A DNA stretch of 64,000 nucleotides from Pseudomonas capeferrum (GTDB lineage Bacteria; Pseudomonadota; Gammaproteobacteria; Pseudomonadales; Pseudomonadaceae): positions 1 through 64,000 of the forward strand of contig NZ_JAAMQM010000004.1 in assembly GCF_013523055.1 (NCBI RefSeq), given 5' to 3'. Below the pieces are notes generated by a model, which did not search any database, was not told where the DNA came from, and saw only the letters and a list, made by a program, of their open reading frames with translations. Shown here piece after piece: positions 59,899 through 64,000 of this stretch (position 1 is the first letter of the stretch; each line of letters opens with the position of its first letter). Position numbers and translations under genes: made by a program.

Positions 59899-61479
59899 AT
59901 GAAAGCAATAGGTTTGACCCTCCGAATGAGCGCCGTTGCCGCGTTGATAACGTTGTCGGGAGTCAGTCCTTGGGCATCGGCTCAAGATAGCGAACGCGCA
60001 ACGATCTCAGTCAGTCCAGGTATTGCTGATATCACCAGTCTCGACCCGCATCGTGCCTCACTGATCGGTGATAAAGGCATCGTCGCCGAGATGTTCAATG
60101 CGTTGGTACGGTTCCCCCCAGGCAGTTCAGATCCAGCCGCGCTGGAAGCGGATCTCGCTGAGCGCTGGGAATCGTCTGATGACAAAAAGGTTTGGACTTT
60201 CTTCCTCCGCAAAGGGGTGATGTTCCATGGTGGTTATGGCGAGCTAAAGGCTGCCGACGTGGTTTACTCCCTGCAAAGGGCAGCAGACCCGAAGCGCTCC
60301 AGCTTTTCAGCCAACTTTACTGCTCTGGAGAAAGTTGAGGCACTGGACGACTACACGGTCAAGGTAACCCTTAAATATCCGGATACTGCATTCCTTGGCC
60401 GGGTATCGAACTACCACGGCGGTCAGATCGTCAGTAAGGCCGCAGCGGAGAAGCTGGGTGAGCGTTATGGCCAAGCGCCAATCGGAACTGGCCCATTCGC
60501 TTTCTCGGAGCACATCACCCAGCAGTATGTGAAATTGGTGGCCAACGACCAGTATTTTCGCGGGAAGCCAAAGCTTGGCGCGATTGTTTACAGGATGATC
60601 CCTTCTGATAGCGCTCGCGAGTTGGCTTTTGCCTCCGATGAGCTTGATCTGATGCTCGGCAAGCGCGAGCAGCGCTGGGTCGAGCGCAGCAGGGCTCGTG
60701 GTGTGACCGTAGACGTTTTTGAGCCTGCCGAATTCCGTACTCTCTTTCTTAACCGAAATATCAAGCCATTAGACGACGTCAAGGTTCGGCAAGCTATCGC
60801 TGCGTCGGTCAACATCAATGAGATCATTCGCTACGCGGGTAAAGATGTAGCCGATGGCGGATGCTCCATCATACCCAATGGCTACCAGGGGCTTGATTGC
60901 AGTGTCGGGCCATACGCTTACGATCCTGCGCACGCGAAAGCCTTGTTGGCCAGCGCGGGTTATCCCAACGGGTTAAAACTCAAATCGGTTGTTTCCAACG
61001 CAGCCCCGCAATTGCCGATCATGGAGATTATCCAAGCACAGCTGGCCAAGGCAGGTGTCACCTTGGAAATGGAAGTGGTGGATCACGCGACTTACCAGGC
61101 CAAAAGCCGTCAAGACCAGAGCGCGATCGTGTTTTACGGTGCTGCTCGATACCCGGGCGCCGACTACTGGCTGACAGAGTTTTACGATTCGGCGTCTGCC
61201 ATCGGCGCACCCGCTGCAATGTCGAATTTCGGACATTGCTCAGTAGCTGACGATGCCATCCGCAAAGCCAGGGTCGAGGCTGATCCGCAGACTCAACTCG
61301 AATTGTGGAAAAAGGCGCAGGTTCAGATTCACGACGACGTATGCGCCATCCCTTTGTTTGGTCTGAAACAGGTCTGGGCTAAAGCTGCCAGCGTGGATTA
61401 TGGGTATGTCCTCCACGGTGCTCTAAATTTGCAGCCGCCAGTCACCGAGCTCACTACGGTCAAACGGGATGAGCAGTAA
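59899..61479 (+). CDS. ABC transporter solute-binding protein, family 5
   Basis: A 526-residue periplasmic binding protein of the oligopeptide/opine class (SBP_bac_5). A signal peptide ends near WASAQ; then come SLDPHRAS, the LADLAERWESSDDKKVWTFF segment with FLRKGVMFHGG (the family consensus near the binding cleft), and APIGTGPFAF. No membrane permease or ATPase follows in the window. It is the first gene of the operon and abuts the oxidoreductase with zero spacing (TAA then ATG). Ligands of this class include peptides, opines and amino-acid conjugates. Confidence 0.92.
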   Translation: MKAIGLTLRMSAVAALITLSGVSPWASAQDSERATISVSPGIADITSLDPHRASLIGDKGIVAEMFNALVRFPPGSSDPAALEADLAERWESSDDKKVWTFFLRKGVMFHGGYGELKAADVVYSLQRAADPKRSSFSANFTALEKVEALDDYTVKVTLKYPDTAFLGRVSNYHGGQIVSKAAAEKLGERYGQAPIGTGPFAFSEHITQQYVKLVANDQYFRGKPKLGAIVYRMIPSDSARELAFASDELDLMLGKREQRWVERSRARGVTVDVFEPAEFRTLFLNRNIKPLDDVKVRQAIAASVNINEIIRYAGKDVADGGCSIIPNGYQGLDCSVGPYAYDPAHAKALLASAGYPNGLKLKSVVSNAAPQLPIMEIIQAQLAKAGVTLEMEVVDHATYQAKSRQDQSAIVFYGAARYPGADYWLTEFYDSASAIGAPAAMSNFGHCSVADDAIRKARVEADPQTQLELWKKAQVQIHDDVCAIPLFGLKQVWAKAASVDYGYVLHGALNLQPPVTELTTVKRDEQ

Positions 61480-62607
61480 ATGACTGCCCAATTTGATGTG
61501 ATCATCATTGGCGGGGGCATGGTTGGGGCCGCGATTGGCTACGGTCTCGCAGGTGGTAAGCGCCGTATTCTGATGCTGGACGGAGCTGACACCGATTACC
61601 GCGCCGCCAAGGCTAATTTTGGTCTGGTGTGGGCTCATGGCAAAGGGATGCGAGACCCAGGCTATCAGCGCCTCTCACTTAACGCAGCTAAGGCGTGGCC
61701 CAGTTTCGCCTCGCAGCTTGAGGAAGAAAGCGGCATCTCACTGGACTACGAGCAGAAGGGGGGCTTGAACTTCTGCCTCAGTGACGATGAGTTCGATGCT
61801 CGGGCGAAGGCGATGGATGCCTGGAATAGGCAAACACCAGAACTCGCTCCTTCAGCCCACATGATAGATCGAGCTGAACTGCTGCGTCGATTTCCAACAA
61901 TGAAGATTGGCAAGGCCGTTGTCGGTGCGAGTTTCGGCGAGTTCGATGGCCATGCGAATCCGCTTCGGTTGCTTGCCGCAATGCAAAAGGCCTTCATGGC
62001 CCGTGGCGGGCAGCTCCAGAACAATCGCCCAGTCACGAACATACGACGCCTATCTGGCGGGGGCTTTGAGGTTCAGTCAGGCGAGTACCGCGCGCAGTGT
62101 GAGCGAATCGTCATTGCGGCTGGGTTGGGGTGCGCAGCACTTGGGCCAATGGTGGGTCTGAACGTGCCTATCCGCCCGCAGCGGGGCCAGCTCCTGGTTA
62201 CTGAGCGCCTTGCGCCGCTACTTCCAGTCCCCGGGAGCGGATTGCGGCAAACAGCGGAAGGCACGGTGATGATTGGCGTTACGCAGGAAGAGGTAGGGTT
62301 TGACCTCGCGACCACTACCGAAGGCGCTGCGCGGATTACTCGCAAGGCGTTGAAGATTCTTCCGGATCTTGCACAGGCCAAATTAGTTCGCCAATGGTCT
62401 TGTCTCCGGATTATGACGCCCGATGGAAATCCTGTGTATGCGAGGTCGTTGACCCACCCCGGTGCAGAGATCGCCACATGCCACTCGGGTGTGACCTTGG
62501 CGTCCTTTCACGCCAATGAGTACGCGAAAGCATTCGACGCAAAATCGATCCCCGCTGATTTAGAGATTTTCCATTATGGACGTTTCGATCTTCAAAAAAC
62601 TTCCTGA
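61480..62607 (+). CDS. FAD-dependent amino-acid oxidoreductase, DadA/OoxB-like subunit
   Basis: A 375-residue DAO-family flavoprotein: FDVIIIGGGMVGAAIGYGLA at the N-terminus binds FAD ADP, and PIRPQRGQLLVTE near residue 230 is typical of glycine/opine oxidase subunits. In the next two genes come a small 2Fe-2S protein and an HcnB-like subunit; this trio occurs in opine oxidases (Oox/Nox), hydrogen cyanide synthase and D-hydroxyproline dehydrogenase (LhpBEF). Such enzymes oxidise a secondary amine or D-amino acid and pass electrons to the respiratory chain. The 3' end overlaps the next gene by 32 bases. Confidence 0.9.
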   Translation: MTAQFDVIIIGGGMVGAAIGYGLAGGKRRILMLDGADTDYRAAKANFGLVWAHGKGMRDPGYQRLSLNAAKAWPSFASQLEEESGISLDYEQKGGLNFCLSDDEFDARAKAMDAWNRQTPELAPSAHMIDRAELLRRFPTMKIGKAVVGASFGEFDGHANPLRLLAAMQKAFMARGGQLQNNRPVTNIRRLSGGGFEVQSGEYRAQCERIVIAAGLGCAALGPMVGLNVPIRPQRGQLLVTERLAPLLPVPGSGLRQTAEGTVMIGVTQEEVGFDLATTTEGAARITRKALKILPDLAQAKLVRQWSCLRIMTPDGNPVYARSLTHPGAEIATCHSGVTLASFHANEYAKAFDAKSIPADLEIFHYGRFDLQKTS

Positions 62608-62884
62608 ACTGCACGCCATAACGATCACGATTTATGTGGATGGCGTACCAGTGATGGCTGAGCAAGGTGAAACGGTAGCGGCGGTGTTGCTGAGGCAAAG
62701 CACTGCAGTTAACCGAACCTCCCCAGTGAAAGGAAGCCCGCGCGCGCCCTATTGCATGATGGGTGTCTGCTTCGACTGTCTTGCAGTAGTGGATGGGAAT
62801 GCCTCAACCCAAACTTGTTTAGTGACAGTCAAAGATGGAATGCGCGTTGAGCGGCAGTATGGCCGCCGGAGTGTAGTGTCGTGA
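62576..62884 (+). CDS. Small 2Fe-2S subunit (HcnA/OoxC/LhpF-like)
   Basis: A 102-residue ferredoxin-like subunit with the C-x4-C-x2-C pattern in YCMMGVCFDC and a fourth Cys in TQTCLV. It carries electrons between the two flavoprotein subunits encoded on either side. It overlaps the upstream gene by 32 bases and the downstream gene by four (GTGA), so the three subunits are co-translated. Its ribosome site is inside the previous reading frame. Confidence 0.88.
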   Translation: MDVSIFKKLPELHAITITIYVDGVPVMAEQGETVAAVLLRQSTAVNRTSPVKGSPRAPYCMMGVCFDCLAVVDGNASTQTCLVTVKDGMRVERQYGRRSVVS

Positions 62885-64000
62885 GCCGAACGTTTGATGT
62901 GATTATCGTCGGTGCTGGGCCTGCCGGCATGAGTGCTGCCGTTGTTCTTAGCGAGCATGGCCTCCAGGTGCTCGTGGTGGATGAGCAGCCCGCACCAGGT
63001 GGGCAAATCTGGCGTGCTGTTGAAACCATCGCGCACACTGCCACCGGCGACATCTTGGGTGCCGAGTACAAATCCGGTGCAGAGCTGGTACAGCGGTTCC
63101 GTGCATGCGGTGCAAAGTACGAACCCAACACTCAGATGTGGAAAATTGAGCCTGGCTGGACAGTGTTCATCAAGAGTAATGGTGTAGCTGAGGCCGTTGG
63201 TGCCCGTCAGGTGTTACTCGCTACCGGTGCCCAGGAGCGCCCAGCGCCATTTCCAGGATGGACGTTGCCAGGTGTCCTCACGGTAGGTGCCGCTCAGATC
63301 CTTCTGAAAACGTCTCGCCAGATTCCTGCAGAGCCTGTTTGGGTCGTTGGCAGTGGGCCGTTACCCCTGCTGTACATGGCACAACTTATTCGAGCGGGAG
63401 GCAAGGTCGCAGGCTGGCTTGATACAACGCCTCCAGGCGGTTGGCGACGCGCGCTTCCATGGGCGAGCTCGATGGTCGCTGAGTTCAAGGAAGTCAGTAA
63501 GGGCCTTGCATGGCTGCATGAAATCCGTCGCTCGGGAGCCCGTCGAATCAAAGGCGTGAAAGAGCTGCGAGCCCTGGGTGATGGCAGGCTTGAGCAGCTC
63601 CAATTCAGGCTCAAAAGTGGGGAACTCTGCACAGTGCCGGCGAGCGTTCTCCTGTCCCACGAAGGGGTAATACCTTCTATCCACATTACCCAATCGCTGG
63701 GCTGCAAACACAGCTGGAGTGCACAGCAAAGATGCCTCGTCCCAGATCTTGATGAATGGGGCGAGACCGATCAACCGGGCATTTTCGTTGCGGGTGACGG
63801 CGCTGGAATCGGCGGTGCCAAGGCTGCGTGTGTCAGGGGTGAGCTGGCAGCAATCGGCATGGCTAAACGCGCCGGTCGTATGGCCGCAGACGCAGTGTCG
63901 AAGCACACAGATGCGTTGAACCGTCGCCTCCAGACTTTGCTACGTCTGCGGCCAATGCTGGACTCGATGTATCCCCCTCGCGAGAGCATCTACACCCCGT
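62881..64000 (+). CDS. FAD/NAD(P)-binding subunit of the dehydrogenase (HcnB/OoxA/LhpE-like), 3' end outside the window
   Basis: The frame opens at GTG 62881, overlapping the 2Fe-2S gene, and stays open to the window end (at least 373 codons; no stop). FDVIIVGAGPAGMSAAVVLS is the first dinucleotide motif, QPAPGGQIWR follows, LLATGAQERPAPFPGWTLPG is the typical GTG loop, WVVGSGPLPLL the second nucleotide site, and IFVAGDGAGIGGA the late FAD motif. Relatives have a C-terminal BFD-like 2Fe-2S domain with a C-x-C motif that would begin just past 64000. This subunit pairs with the DadA-like and 2Fe-2S subunits. Confidence 0.9.
   Translation, partial: MSRTFDVIIVGAGPAGMSAAVVLSEHGLQVLVVDEQPAPGGQIWRAVETIAHTATGDILGAEYKSGAELVQRFRACGAKYEPNTQMWKIEPGWTVFIKSNGVAEAVGARQVLLATGAQERPAPFPGWTLPGVLTVGAAQILLKTSRQIPAEPVWVVGSGPLPLLYMAQLIRAGGKVAGWLDTTPPGGWRRALPWASSMVAEFKEVSKGLAWLHEIRRSGARRIKGVKELRALGDGRLEQLQFRLKSGELCTVPASVLLSHEGVIPSIHITQSLGCKHSWSAQQRCLVPDLDEWGETDQPGIFVAGDGAGIGGAKAACVRGELAAIGMAKRAGRMAADAVSKHTDALNRRLQTLLRLRPMLDSMYPPRESIYTP

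Overview
The window is chromosomal DNA of a Pseudomonas, most likely of the P. putida group. The evidence is the 5S rRNA tail, the GC-rich codon use, and a block whose gene content and order I recognise from that group: nrdB, nrdA, rstAB-like pair, pcpS, dienelactone hydrolase, then oprH-phoP-phoQ-dctA, plsB, cold-shock gene, rlmA, dapE, ndvB, tcdA, csdE-csdA and dapD. All family names are by recognition from sequence; no database search was run.

Layout. 1-7.4 kb: end of an rRNA operon, an internally duplicated membrane protein, an acetolactate-synthase-like TPP enzyme, a decayed amine oxidase/asparaginase fusion, a YecA/UPF0149 protein, a REP palindrome and a frameshifted Bro-N gene with a structured leader. 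7.8-17 kb: class Ia ribonucleotide reductase with NrdR and DnaA boxes, a two-component pair, a phosphopantetheinyl transferase and a secreted dienelactone hydrolase. 17.1-19.6 kb: a three-gene deoxy-amino-sugar cassette whose first gene fuses an RmlC-like epimerase to an FdtA-like ketoisomerase. 19.7-24.2 kb: oprH-phoP-phoQ behind four GTTCAG repeats, then dctA behind a sigma-54 promoter. 24.5-38.5 kb: core housekeeping genes for phospholipid, lysine, tRNA/rRNA modification, glucan and sulfur-transfer functions.

At 39632 the core ends abruptly. A CPA1 Na+/H+ antiporter gene is cut in mid-frame and followed by TGTCATTC and five copies of an ATGTAAAC-like motif within 270 bp. This looks like the end of a large Tn7/Tn5053-type transposon or island. 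Its far end and any transposase genes would lie beyond the window. Inside come an XRE-type regulator, a block of unrecognised small genes with a decayed paralogue (40-44.7 kb), and a four-gene operon resembling quinone-detoxification sets with its divergent LysR gene (44.8-48.4 kb).

From 48.4 to 64 kb lies a catabolic region: three more LysR regulators, a TauD/TfdA-type oxygenase, an OprD porin, a nitrilase-type amidase, an RraA-like protein lacking the usual Arg, an MHS transporter, an IS30 element with both ends and a 3-bp target duplication, and an operon of a family 5 solute-binding protein with a three-subunit opine/hydroxyproline-type FAD/2Fe-2S dehydrogenase that runs off the window. 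Two of these units, plus dctA, have good sigma-54 promoter matches. My inference is uptake through the porin and transporters, oxidation by the three-subunit dehydrogenase or the oxygenase, and amide hydrolysis. The substrate is unknown.
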